Source: Achromobacter xylosoxidans
GTDB taxonomy: Bacteria; Pseudomonadota; Gammaproteobacteria; Burkholderiales; Burkholderiaceae_B
Direction: 5' to 3'
Assembly (NCBI RefSeq): GCF_014490035.1
Contig: NZ_CP061008.1
Location: 5,270,001-5,334,000, forward strand
Length of the DNA stretch: 64,000 bases
Shown: positions 35,697 through 44,284 of the stretch, in pieces
How the letters are laid out: each line of letters starts with the position of its first letter
Position numbering within the stretch: position 1 is the first letter of the stretch
The notes under the pieces: generated by a model
Told to the model about the DNA's origin: nothing
Databases searched by the model: none
Seen by the model: only the letters and a program-made list of their open reading frames with translations
Translations under genes and position numbers: made by a program

Positions 35697-35753
35697 GGTG
35701 AATATCACCCTGGCAGGTCGAGGTTTTATCCACCCCGAACGGTAAAATTCACC
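35697..35753. promoter_or_regulatory. Three NorR binding sites
   Basis: GGT-N7-ACC occurs three times: 35697-35709 (also a near-perfect palindrome), 35722-35734 and 35741-35753. Known NorR enhancers are triple GT-N7-AC sites upstream of a sigma-54 promoter. Here they lie 40 to 96 bases from the -24 element of ytfE, and the last one ends two bases before the norR start codon, so NorR may also repress itself. Confidence 0.85.
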
Positions 35754-35755
35754 CC

Positions 35756-37279
35756 ATGCAAAACCTCCTGCTCGCCGATCTGGTCGCCGACCTGCCCCCC
35801 GCCGTCCGCCTGCAGCGGCTGGTGTCCAGCCTGCGCACGCACTTCCGCTGCGGCGCGGTGGCGCTGCTGCAACTGGAGGAAGACCATCTACGCCCCATCG
35901 CGGTGGATGGCCTGACGCAAGACGCCCTGGGCCGCCGTTTCGCCGTGCAACAGCATCCGCGGTTGGCGGCCATCCTGGCGCGGCGCGGCGTCACCTGTTT
36001 CCACCACGACAGCACCCTGCCCGATCCCTATGACGGCCTGATCAACGGCATGGCTGGGGAACCGCTGCCGGTGCACGACTGCATGGGCACCAGCCTGCAC
36101 ATCGAGGGCCGCCCCTGGGGCGTGTTGACCCTGGACGCCCTGGAAGTCGGCACCTTCGACGCCGAGGCCCAGTCCGACCTGCGCGACTACATCGTGCTGC
36201 TGGAAGCCGCTTTGCGCACCACGCGCCTGGAAGCCGAAATCCGCGCGCTGCGCGTGGCGCGCGGCGCCGAACCGGCCGACAGCGCCGTCGCCGACAACAG
36301 CGAGATCCTGGGGCAAAGCGCAGCCATCGGCCGCCTGCTGCACGAAATCCAGGTGGTGGCGGATTCCGAGCTGCCCATCCTGCTGCTGGGCGAAACCGGC
36401 GTGGGCAAGGAACTGTTCGCGCATCGCGTGCATCGCCTCTCGCGCCGCCGCGACAAGCCACTGGTGCATGTGAACTGCGCCGCGCTGCCCGAATCGCTGG
36501 CCGAAAGCGAATTGTTCGGCCACGCCAAGGGCGCCTTCTCGGGCGCCGTGGCCGACCGGCCCGGCCGCTTCGAAGCCGCCAATGGCGGCACGCTGTTCCT
36601 GGACGAAGTGGGCGAACTGCCGCTGCTGGTGCAGGCCAAGCTGCTGCGCACCTTGCAGAACGGCGAAATCCAGCGCCTGGGCGACGACCGGCCGCGCCGC
36701 GTCGACGTGCGCATCCTGGCCGCCACCAACCGCAGCCTGCGCGACCTGGTGCGGGTCGGTGATTTCCGCGCCGACCTCTATCACCGGCTATCGGTCTATC
36801 CCATCCCCATTCCGCCGCTGCGCGACCGCGGCAACGACGTGCTGCTGCTGGCGGGCCGCTACCTGGAACTGAACCGCGCGCGCCTGGGTTTGCGCAGCCT
36901 GCGGCTGTCGCCGGAGGCCGAGGACATGCTGCGCCGCTACCGCTGGCCCGGCAACGTGCGCGAACTGGAGCACGTCATCAGCCGCGCCGCCATCAAGGCC
37001 GTCAGCCACGGCGCCACGCGCAACGAGATCGTGACGCTGGGCGCCAAGCTGCTGGACCTGTCCGACGGCGACATGCCGCTGGCCGCGCCTCAGGAGGACG
37101 CCGACGCGCCCGCCGGTCCTGACCAGACGCTGCGCGAGGCCGTGGACGCCTGCCAGCGCCAGGCCATCCGCCGGGCGCTGGAAACGCACCAGGGCAACTG
37201 GGCCCATGCCGCGCGCGCACTGGGCGTGGACTCCAGCAATCTGCACAAGCTGGCGCGGCGCATCGGGCTGAAGGGCTGA
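35756..37279 (+). CDS. norR: Nitric-oxide-responsive sigma-54 activator NorR
   Basis: A 507-residue enhancer-binding protein with an N-terminal GAF domain (residues 1-160) that in relatives holds a mononuclear iron for NO sensing, an AAA+ domain with Walker A GETGVGKE (212-219) and Walker B GGTLFLDEVGEL, and a C-terminal Fis-type helix-turn-helix (QGNWAHAARALGVDSSNLHKLARR). The sigma-54 contact loop reads GAFSGA (259-264) instead of the usual GAFTGA. It is divergent from ytfE with three NorR sites between them. Confidence 0.93.
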   Translation: MQNLLLADLVADLPPAVRLQRLVSSLRTHFRCGAVALLQLEEDHLRPIAVDGLTQDALGRRFAVQQHPRLAAILARRGVTCFHHDSTLPDPYDGLINGMAGEPLPVHDCMGTSLHIEGRPWGVLTLDALEVGTFDAEAQSDLRDYIVLLEAALRTTRLEAEIRALRVARGAEPADSAVADNSEILGQSAAIGRLLHEIQVVADSELPILLLGETGVGKELFAHRVHRLSRRRDKPLVHVNCAALPESLAESELFGHAKGAFSGAVADRPGRFEAANGGTLFLDEVGELPLLVQAKLLRTLQNGEIQRLGDDRPRRVDVRILAATNRSLRDLVRVGDFRADLYHRLSVYPIPIPPLRDRGNDVLLLAGRYLELNRARLGLRSLRLSPEAEDMLRRYRWPGNVRELEHVISRAAIKAVSHGATRNEIVTLGAKLLDLSDGDMPLAAPQEDADAPAGPDQTLREAVDACQRQAIRRALETHQGNWAHAARALGVDSSNLHKLARRIGLKG

Positions 37280-37327
37280 CTCCGCGCCGGCCGTCCCGGC
37301 AAACGCCAAGCCCCAACCGCCATACCA

Positions 37328-38683
37328 TCAGGGCCGCGCCATCGCCCCGAGCACGATATCCGCCACCAGCTTGCCGGCCTCCCATTGCGGCATGTGGCCG
37401 GCATCCGGCAGCAGATGCAGCGCGGTCCTGGCTGGCGCATTCAGCGCGTGGCGCCAGGGGATGACGGCGTCGCGCCGCCCGTGGATCAACGTGCAGCGGC
37501 ACTGCAGGCTGGCCAGGTCCGCTGCGATGCTCAGTTGCTGCACGCCGTTCCAGCCCACCTCCCGGCATAGTTCGATCAGGGGCTCGCGCCGCGCCTGCGT
37601 GCTCTGGCGCAAGGCGTCGATGAAATTTCCCGACGGCGTCATGCCGGAGACGGTGAGCTTCTGCAGCTCGCGCTGCGCCGCCTCGTTGGTGCCGGCATGC
37701 GTCATGCCCGTCAGAAAGCTCTGGTCGATTTCAGTGCCCAGCCCGACCGGCGCGATCAGGACCAGGCTATCCACGGCCATGCCGGGGCGGGATGCCGCCC
37801 GGGCCGCCACCGCCGCGCCAAAAGAATGGCCGATCAGGTTCACGGGCCCGATGCACTGGGACGCCACCGTGTCGGCCACCGCATCGACGATATGTTCGAA
37901 GCGCGTGGCCTGCGAACGCGTGGCACCATGGCAAGGCAGGTCCATCGCCAGCACGCGCAGTCCGGCGCGGCTGAGCGCATGCGCCAGGCTGGCCCAGGCG
38001 TCGCGGTCGCCGAACATGCCGTGGATCAACACCGCCGTCTGGCTGCCCGGGCGCCCCCCTTCCCACACCGTGAACCGGACTTCGCCGTGGCGGGTGTACG
38101 CCCAGGCCTCGCGCTTTTCTCCTGGCGCGCCGCGGGCCTGCATGCTGCCCTGTCCGCTGGCGCTTGCCTGACCGACATCCGCCACGGTCACGCGGCCGTT
38201 GGGCCCGGTCCCCGCCACTGCGTCCAGTGCGATGCCGCGCTCGGCCGCGACGCGGCGGGCGGCGGGGGTGGCGAACTTGCGGTCTACCGAAGGCTGCGCG
38301 ACAGGATGCGCCAACGACGGCGAGGCCGCCGGCGTCCGCGCGGCAGCGGCCGCCGCGGCAACGGCCGCCGCAGCATCCGCAGGCTTTGCTGCCGCGGATT
38401 GCGCCGCCGCGCCGCCCGCGCTCGCCGCCACAGCCTCGCCTTCCATCTGTACCCGCGCGATCACTGTATCCGCGTTGACGAGGCCGTCCACCGCGACCAG
38501 ATGTTCCACCATGACCCCGTCGTCGTGCGCGGGCACCTCGATGATGGATTTGTCGGTCTCGATTTCGACCAGCACGTCGCCCGTCTTGAAGGCCTGCCCA
38601 GGCGCCACGATCCAGGCGACCAGGCGGGCAGCGTCCAGGGCCTCGCCTGTCGGCGGGACGACCATATCCAGCGTTCTCGTCAT
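37328..38683 (-). CDS. Lipoyl E2-like protein fused to an alpha/beta hydrolase (AcoC type)
   Basis: A 451-residue protein in three parts: a lipoyl domain with lipoylated Lys45 in EIETDKSIIEV; an Ala-rich linker with a peripheral subunit-binding domain (about residues 136-170, FATPAARRVAAERG); and, in place of the catalytic CAT acyltransferase domain, an alpha/beta-hydrolase with GHSFG (Ser287) and HGMFGDRDAW. This layout is that of acetoin dehydrogenase AcoC. In the island it would receive the acyl group from the fused E1 at 39218. The start at 38683 begins the lipoyl domain. E3 is not encoded nearby. Confidence 0.85.
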   Translation of the reverse strand: MTRTLDMVVPPTGEALDAARLVAWIVAPGQAFKTGDVLVEIETDKSIIEVPAHDDGVMVEHLVAVDGLVNADTVIARVQMEGEAVAASAGGAAAQSAAAKPADAAAAVAAAAAAARTPAASPSLAHPVAQPSVDRKFATPAARRVAAERGIALDAVAGTGPNGRVTVADVGQASASGQGSMQARGAPGEKREAWAYTRHGEVRFTVWEGGRPGSQTAVLIHGMFGDRDAWASLAHALSRAGLRVLAMDLPCHGATRSQATRFEHIVDAVADTVASQCIGPVNLIGHSFGAAVAARAASRPGMAVDSLVLIAPVGLGTEIDQSFLTGMTHAGTNEAAQRELQKLTVSGMTPSGNFIDALRQSTQARREPLIELCREVGWNGVQQLSIAADLASLQCRCTLIHGRRDAVIPWRHALNAPARTALHLLPDAGHMPQWEAGKLVADIVLGAMARP

Positions 38684-38741
38684 GCTTGTTCCTTCGAAGA
38701 TCGATGCGCGCCCCGGCAAGCGGAGTTGCGCCAGCGCAGCG

Positions 38742-39194
38742 TCAGGCCGCCGGATTCATGAACTGGATGAACTCCGTGATGGCGCCTTCCGGCTCCATCA
38801 GATAGAACACCTTGGTGCGCCCTTGCCGCATGACACGCGGCGAGGACACGCTTTCATAGCCGGCGCGCGTGGCCTGCTCGTATACGGCATCCACGTCCTC
38901 CACTTCGAAGGCCACGTGGCTGTAGCCGAAATCGCATTGGCGGCGGGGCTGCCTGTCGCCTTCCGGCGTGTAGTACTTGAACAGTTCCACCCGGTGTCCG
39001 CCATGGCGCAGCATGGCCCAGCGTATGGTCGCACCCGGCAGGCCGACCACTTCGCCCAGCGCGGGTTCGCTGCGGTGGTCCATCTCGCCCTCCAGCTCGA
39101 AGCCGAGAAAGCCGGTATAGAAGTTGCGCGCGCGTTCGAAATCATTGACGCAGACGGCCGTGTGATGCGTGGCTAGCAGTTTGTCCTTGAGCAT
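38742..39194 (-). CDS. VOC-family protein between E1 and E2 genes
   Basis: A 150-residue glyoxalase-fold protein. His11 in THHTAVCVNDFERA and the C-terminal Glu in PEGAITEFIQF are candidate metal ligands; a third His lies in YSHVAFEVED. Methylmalonyl-CoA epimerase and lactoylglutathione lyase have the same plan. It sits between the E1 gene (23 bases away) and the E2 gene, so it likely acts on a substrate or product of that complex. A specific reaction cannot be read. Confidence 0.78.
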   Translation of the reverse strand: MLKDKLLATHHTAVCVNDFERARNFYTGFLGFELEGEMDHRSEPALGEVVGLPGATIRWAMLRHGGHRVELFKYYTPEGDRQPRRQCDFGYSHVAFEVEDVDAVYEQATRAGYESVSSPRVMRQGRTKVFYLMEPEGAITEFIQFMNPAA

Positions 39195-39217
39195 TTTTCT
39201 CTCCAATGGCGTCCGGT

Positions 39218-41446
39218 TCAGCGGGCGCCGCCGCGGCGGCTGTCCATGGATTTCAGGGCCATCTCCACGGCCTGCGCGTCCGCCAATGCGGCGCGCTCCA
39301 GCACCTTGGAGACCACGGGCGAGGAATTGGCGCCCGTAACGTGCACGATCTCGTGGTCCAACCAGTCGAACAGCCTTGACTGCGCCTCGCTCGCCACCCG
39401 CGAGCCGATCGAGGTGCCGCGGGTAGTCTGCTCCACGATCATCAGCGCCTGCGTGCGCTTGACGCCGGCCGCGATGGTGTCCCAATCGATGCCCAGCGGA
39501 TCCAGCGTGCGCAGGTCTATCACCTGGGCGTCGATGCCCGTACGTTCCGCCGCCTGGCAGCAGACCTCGACCATGACGCCGTAGGTCAGGATGGTGCAGC
39601 GTGCGCCCTCGCGCGCGACCCGGGCCCGGCCGATCGGCACGATGTAGTCCCAGTCCTCGGCGGGCACCTTGCCTACCGTCTTGAACAGGTCGTTGTATTC
39701 CACCATCAGGACCGGATCGTCGCAGCGCAGCGCGGCGTTGAGCAGGCCGATATAGTCATAGGGACGCGATGGCGCCAGGATCCGCCACCCTGGATACTGG
39801 GCAAACAGGCCGCTGGCGTCCATGGAATGCTGCGAGCCATAGCCGGTGCCCGCCGTGACCCGGCTGCGCACCAGCACCGGCACCGCGAACTTGCCGCCGA
39901 ACATGTGGCGCACCTTGGCGATCTGGTTGAACAGCTGGTCCGCGGCCACCAGCGCGAAGTCGGGATACATGATCTCCACCACGGGCCGCATGCCGTTCAA
40001 CGCCGCGCCCAAGGCCAGGCCAGTGAAACCGTTCTCGCAGATGGGCGTGCCGATGAGGCGTTCCGGAAAGTGATCGCCTATGTCCTTGGTAGCGCCGGCC
40101 GTGCCGCCTTTCAGGCGATGCACATCCTCGCCCAGGATGAAGATGCCGTCGTCGCGCTGCATGTTCAGCAGCATGGCGCGCGAAATCACGTCCTGGAACT
40201 TGGCGTCCGCCAGGCTCGCTGGCGTCTGCTCCTCCAGCTCGATGGCGCGTTGGCCCGCGAGTTCGCCCAGGTTGCCGCGGATACCGCTGTCCACGCTGGC
40301 CGGGTCCGGCCACAGTTCCGGCCGGATGCGTTGCGCCGCCTCGTCGCCGTAATGCTCCAGCAGCCGCCCCAGCGCGCCGTCTATCAATTCGTCCGCGCGG
40401 CGCTCCAGGCGGGCGATGCCGGCATCGTCGATCAGGCCCAGCGATTTCAGCTGCGCGGGAAACATCGACATGGGATCGCGCGCGCCCCAAGCCTCTTCCT
40501 CGTCCTTGTCGCGGTAGCGGAACGCGCTGCCCTTGAGCGCGCCCGACTGGTGCAGGTAGCGGTAGGTCTGCGCTTCCAGCAGCACCGGCCCGCCGTCGCG
40601 GCGGATGATGGCCCGAGCTTCCTGCATGGCCAGGCGCGCAGCCACCACGTCCATGCCGTCGAACTCGATCGCCGGCACGCCCAGGGACAGGCCGCGCGCC
40701 GACAAGCGGGTTTCGCGCGTCTGTTCCGACACGTGGGTGGACACGGCGTACAGGTTGTTTTCCACGAAGAAAATGGTGGGAGCGTTGTAGAGCGCCGCAA
40801 GGTTCATGGCCTCGTAAGCCGCCCCGCTCTGCATGGCGCCGTCGCCGAAGAAGGCCACCGACACATGATCGCGCCCGCGCAGCTTGTCGGCAAAGGCGTA
40901 ACCCACCGCATGCGACGGATTGCCGCCCACGATGGCGTTGGATCCATAGATGCCGGCCTCGGGATAGCGCAGATGCATGGAACCGCCGCGGCCGCCGCAA
41001 TAACCCGGCGTCAGGCCCAGGATCTCGGCATAAGTCCGGTAGACCACCTCGCGGTGCGAATCCAGCGTTTCCGAGTCCAACGGCGAATAGTCCGCCGGTG
41101 TGGCGTGGTTCAGCGCCTTGGCAAGAAACTGGTGGTGCATGCGGTGGGTGCCGTTGATCTTGTCGGCCGACTCCAGCACCGACATGGCGCCCACGGCGGC
41201 GCCGTCCTGGCCGATGCTGGAATGCGCCGGACCATGCAGGATGCCGGCCACGCTCAGCTTCAGCAGCTTCTCTTCGAAGCGCCGGATCAGTATCAACTGC
41301 TCCAGCATGCGGACCATCTCGCGCGGCGCGATGGCCCCCGCATCCGCGGCGGTGGCGGTAAGCCGCCACCATGGCGTGTCGGTGTGCAGGGCGGCAAGCC
41401 GCGAGGGTTTCGCGGCAGGCGCCGCGCCTTCATTGATGTGCTTCAT
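39218..41446 (-). CDS. TPP-dependent dehydrogenase E1, fused alpha and beta subunits
   Basis: A 742-residue fusion. The alpha half (residues 40-400) has the ThDP motif GDGAMQSG (201-208) ending in ENN (229-231); the beta half (about 414-742) has the ILGEDV start and the ICENGFTGLALGAA segment. It resembles acetoin and branched-chain 2-oxoacid dehydrogenase E1 components, which in most bacteria are two separate genes. It transfers an acyl or aldehyde unit to the lipoyl E2 at 37328. It is 12 bases from the ABC ATPase gene, in the long minus-strand operon. Substrate inferred to be an oxidised product of the island's dehydrogenases. Confidence 0.88.
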   Translation of the reverse strand: MKHINEGAAPAAKPSRLAALHTDTPWWRLTATAADAGAIAPREMVRMLEQLILIRRFEEKLLKLSVAGILHGPAHSSIGQDGAAVGAMSVLESADKINGTHRMHHQFLAKALNHATPADYSPLDSETLDSHREVVYRTYAEILGLTPGYCGGRGGSMHLRYPEAGIYGSNAIVGGNPSHAVGYAFADKLRGRDHVSVAFFGDGAMQSGAAYEAMNLAALYNAPTIFFVENNLYAVSTHVSEQTRETRLSARGLSLGVPAIEFDGMDVVAARLAMQEARAIIRRDGGPVLLEAQTYRYLHQSGALKGSAFRYRDKDEEEAWGARDPMSMFPAQLKSLGLIDDAGIARLERRADELIDGALGRLLEHYGDEAAQRIRPELWPDPASVDSGIRGNLGELAGQRAIELEEQTPASLADAKFQDVISRAMLLNMQRDDGIFILGEDVHRLKGGTAGATKDIGDHFPERLIGTPICENGFTGLALGAALNGMRPVVEIMYPDFALVAADQLFNQIAKVRHMFGGKFAVPVLVRSRVTAGTGYGSQHSMDASGLFAQYPGWRILAPSRPYDYIGLLNAALRCDDPVLMVEYNDLFKTVGKVPAEDWDYIVPIGRARVAREGARCTILTYGVMVEVCCQAAERTGIDAQVIDLRTLDPLGIDWDTIAAGVKRTQALMIVEQTTRGTSIGSRVASEAQSRLFDWLDHEIVHVTGANSSPVVSKVLERAALADAQAVEMALKSMDSRRGGAR

Positions 41447-41458
41447 CTACGCTTCCCT

Positions 41459-42277
41459 TCAGTGAGCCGCGGCCAGGGCGGCATCCAGCGGTTCGGTTTC
41501 CTGCGCGCGCAGCAACTTCCAGATGTGCGTGCGCAGGTGCACGAATGCCTCCATGTCCATCACGTCCTCGATCCGCTCCATGCTGTCCCAGTCCTCGCGC
41601 TTGCGCACGTCGGCCACGTTGATGATTTCCTTGATCTGTCCCGGGCGGCCGGTCAGCACCACCACGCGGTCGGACAGATACACCGCTTCTTCCACGCTGT
41701 GGGTAATGAACAGCACGGTGCGCGGATTGAGGCGGGACAGCTTGACCAGTTCTTCCTGCATCACCACGCGGGTCTGGGCGTCCAGCGCACCGAAGGGCTC
41801 GTCCATCAGCAGCACGTCGGGATCCAGCGCGTAGCTGCGGGCGATGGCCACGCGCTGCTGCATCCCGCCGGACAGCTGGTGCGGATAGGCCTGCTCGTAG
41901 CCCGCCAGGCCCATCAGTTCGATGTAGCGCGCCACGGTCCGCGCCCGCGCCTCGCGCGAGGCGCCCTTGCACTTCAAGCCGAAGCCAATGTTCTCGGTCA
42001 CGGTCTTCCAGGGAAACAGTGCAAACTGCTGGAACACGACGGCGCGGTCCGGTCCCGGTTCCTCGACTTCCTTGCCACCCACCCGCACGCTGCCGGCCGA
42101 GGGAAACTCCAGGCCGGCCGCCATGCGCATCAGCGTGGTCTTGCCGCAGCCGGACGGCCCGACGATCGAAACGAACTCCCTCTCGCCCACCTCGAAACTC
42201 ACGTCATCCAGGGCCAGGAAGCTTTCCCCACCCCGGCTGAACGTGCGCTGCACCCGTTCGAAAGTAATCTGACTCAT
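41459..42277 (-). CDS. ABC importer ATPase, nitrate/sulfonate/taurine type
   Basis: A 272-residue SsuB/TauB-like ATPase: Walker A GPSGCGKT (38-45), signature LSGGMQQR, Walker B VLLMDEPFGALD and the VEEAVYLSDRV tail. It is the only importer ATPase in the island, yet two permease pairs and two binding proteins are present, so it probably serves both. Confidence 0.93.
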   Translation of the reverse strand: MSQITFERVQRTFSRGGESFLALDDVSFEVGEREFVSIVGPSGCGKTTLMRMAAGLEFPSAGSVRVGGKEVEEPGPDRAVVFQQFALFPWKTVTENIGFGLKCKGASREARARTVARYIELMGLAGYEQAYPHQLSGGMQQRVAIARSYALDPDVLLMDEPFGALDAQTRVVMQEELVKLSRLNPRTVLFITHSVEEAVYLSDRVVVLTGRPGQIKEIINVADVRKREDWDSMERIEDVMDMEAFVHLRTHIWKLLRAQETEPLDAALAAAH

Positions 42278-42313
42278 GCTTGCGTTCCTTTGTTGAGAAC
42301 CGCGGCCGCCGGC

Positions 42314-43396
42314 TTACCTGGCGACATCGGCGACGAAGGCCCTGAGCTTGGGATCGTCCTGGATCATCTGCAGATACTTGCCCGTGACCATGGTCTTGGG
42401 ATCGGGGATCTTCTTGACCACGCCCACGGACACCATGAATTCCCCCACGCTGTTCCACCAGCCCACGATCTCCGAGGAGCCGCCCGGGCCCGGCGCAAAC
42501 AACTTGGTCTGCTCCGCCAGGTCGAAAGCCGGACGGTCGCGCAATTCCTGCGCCAGGTACTTGTCGGGGAACTTCACGCCCACGCTGCCGAAGAAGGCCT
42601 TCAGATACGCCTGGGCCTCCTCGGGATGCGCGCGCTGCCAGGCCACCGCGCGCAGGTAGACCGCCAGGAAGCGGGCGACCTTGTCGGGATGTTTCTTGGC
42701 GAAGTCCGGCGTCGTGAACAGGTAGCTGTGGATAGGCATCTTCAGCTCGGCGCCGGTGCAGATCACCTTTGCGCCTATGGCCTCTTCCAGGATGTAGGTA
42801 TTGGGAGCCCACACCGAGGAAATGTCGTACTTGCCGCTCATTACCGCGGCATTGATGTCGGGCGGCGACAGGTTCACGAAACGGTAGTCGTCGGGCTTGA
42901 GGCCGAACTTCTGCGACAGGCATTCCGTGGCGCCCCATTGGCCCGTGGAGTTGCTGGTGACGGGAATGGTCTTGCCCTTGAGCAGCGCCGGGTTCTTGAG
43001 ATACTCGTCCGCCCGGTCCTTGGTGGCCATCAGCGTAATGATGGCGGCCTCGCCGTCGGCGATGCCTATGGTCTGCAAGCCATACTTCGACGCGCCCAGC
43101 AGCGACGGAATATTGCCCGCCCCGCCCACGTCCCATGATCCGGACGCGCCCGCCGCGATTTCGACCGCGCCGGAAGCGAAGGTCGAGATCTCAGGCTTCA
43201 GGCCCACCTCCTTCCACCACCCCTTCTCGCTGGCGATGTACCACTCCAGCGCCCACCGCTGCGGCTGCTGACCGATGCGGATGGTGAACAGTTCCTCGCC
43301 CGCCGGCGCGGCCTGGGCCGCCGCCTGTCCGGGTCCCCCCAGCCAGCACCCGATCACGAGCGCTGCCAAGGCCTTGAGGCCTTTGTAGTGTTTCAT
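42314..43396 (-). CDS. ABC importer substrate-binding protein, SsuA/TauA type
   Basis: A 360-residue periplasmic protein. The start at 43396 gives a good signal peptide (KHYKGLKALAALVIGC, cleavage after QAAAQ). Family features include the RIGQQPQRWALEWYIASEKGWW start and the SWDVGGAGNIPSLLG ligand-loop region. It is a paralogue of 48303-49355 (both have SWDVGG and TGEYA/TGQWG motifs). These receptors bind sulfonates, sulfate esters or nitrate-like anions. Confidence 0.9.
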   Translation of the reverse strand: MKHYKGLKALAALVIGCWLGGPGQAAAQAAPAGEELFTIRIGQQPQRWALEWYIASEKGWWKEVGLKPEISTFASGAVEIAAGASGSWDVGGAGNIPSLLGASKYGLQTIGIADGEAAIITLMATKDRADEYLKNPALLKGKTIPVTSNSTGQWGATECLSQKFGLKPDDYRFVNLSPPDINAAVMSGKYDISSVWAPNTYILEEAIGAKVICTGAELKMPIHSYLFTTPDFAKKHPDKVARFLAVYLRAVAWQRAHPEEAQAYLKAFFGSVGVKFPDKYLAQELRDRPAFDLAEQTKLFAPGPGGSSEIVGWWNSVGEFMVSVGVVKKIPDPKTMVTGKYLQMIQDDPKLRAFVADVAR

Positions 43397-43465
43397 CTGT
43401 CTCTCTCCAGTATGAAATGACGCTGCCTGCACTGCCTGCCTGTACTCCCTCCTTTGTTCCCGGGG

Positions 43466-44284
43466 TCAGCGCGACCAGTCGCGCTGCACCCTGCGCTGCA
43501 AGGCGCGCATGCCGTAGTCGATGCCTGCGCCTATCAGGCCGATGGTGATCATTCCGCTGATCACGATGGCGGGCTCCAGATTGCTGCCGCCCTGCACGAT
43601 CATGTAGCCCAGCCCGGTCGAACCCACGATCAGTTCCGCGCCGATCAAGGACTGCCAGCCGAACCCCGCGCCGACGCGGATGCCAGCGACGATGTGCGCC
43701 AATGCGGCCGGCAGCAGGATTTCCGTCAGCGTCGTCCAGCGCCCCGCCCCCAGCATCTGGCCGGCCTCGATCAAGGCGCGGTCGATCTGCCTGGCGCCGC
43801 GATAGGCGTTCAGTACACAGGGCGCGAAGGCGCCGGCGAATATCACCAGCGTGGGCGACAGGAATCCGGTGCCGAACCAGAAGATCGCGAACGGCACCCA
43901 GGCGATCGGGGGAATGAAGCGGAAGGCTTCGAACACCGGCGCCACCGCCCAATCCAGCGCCTTGAAACGCCCCATGAACAAGCCCAGCGGGACACCAAGC
44001 AGGACCGCGATGGAGAAGCTGATCAGGAATTTCTCCAGGCTGGCCAGCAGATGCATCTGCAGCACCGAGCCCGCATAAGGTTCGTGCGTGTGCTCGGCCA
44101 TGCTGCGCAGCACCGTCAACGGTCCAGGCAGGAAGGCCGGGGACACCAGGCCCAGCCCGGACAGCAATGCCCAACTGCCGAACAGGGTGGCGATGCCCAG
44201 CGCCGGCATCAGCCAGCGTTCCAGCACGCGGCGCGACACGAGGGCGCGCGCGCGGGACGGGCCGGCGCGGCTCAGGCTTTCCAT
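43466..44284 (-). CDS. ABC importer permease A, SsuC/TauC type
   Basis: A 272-residue permease with six helices. The start at 44284 is chosen by homology to 52363-53157; the two share LPGPLTVL near the start, PIAWVPFA, the EAA loop, and VGAELIV. It overlaps the preceding permease gene by 13 bases. Two different permeases suggest a heterodimeric channel, unlike the usual homodimer of Ssu/Tau systems. Confidence 0.9.
   Translation of the reverse strand: MESLSRAGPSRARALVSRRVLERWLMPALGIATLFGSWALLSGLGLVSPAFLPGPLTVLRSMAEHTHEPYAGSVLQMHLLASLEKFLISFSIAVLLGVPLGLFMGRFKALDWAVAPVFEAFRFIPPIAWVPFAIFWFGTGFLSPTLVIFAGAFAPCVLNAYRGARQIDRALIEAGQMLGAGRWTTLTEILLPAALAHIVAGIRVGAGFGWQSLIGAELIVGSTGLGYMIVQGGSNLEPAIVISGMITIGLIGAGIDYGMRALQRRVQRDWSR

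Noticed and set aside
39827..43138. Plus-strand open frame of about 1103 codons
   Set aside because: Antisense to the E1, ATPase and binding-protein genes, crossing their boundaries, with His/Arg/Gln-rich composition and no recognisable family.
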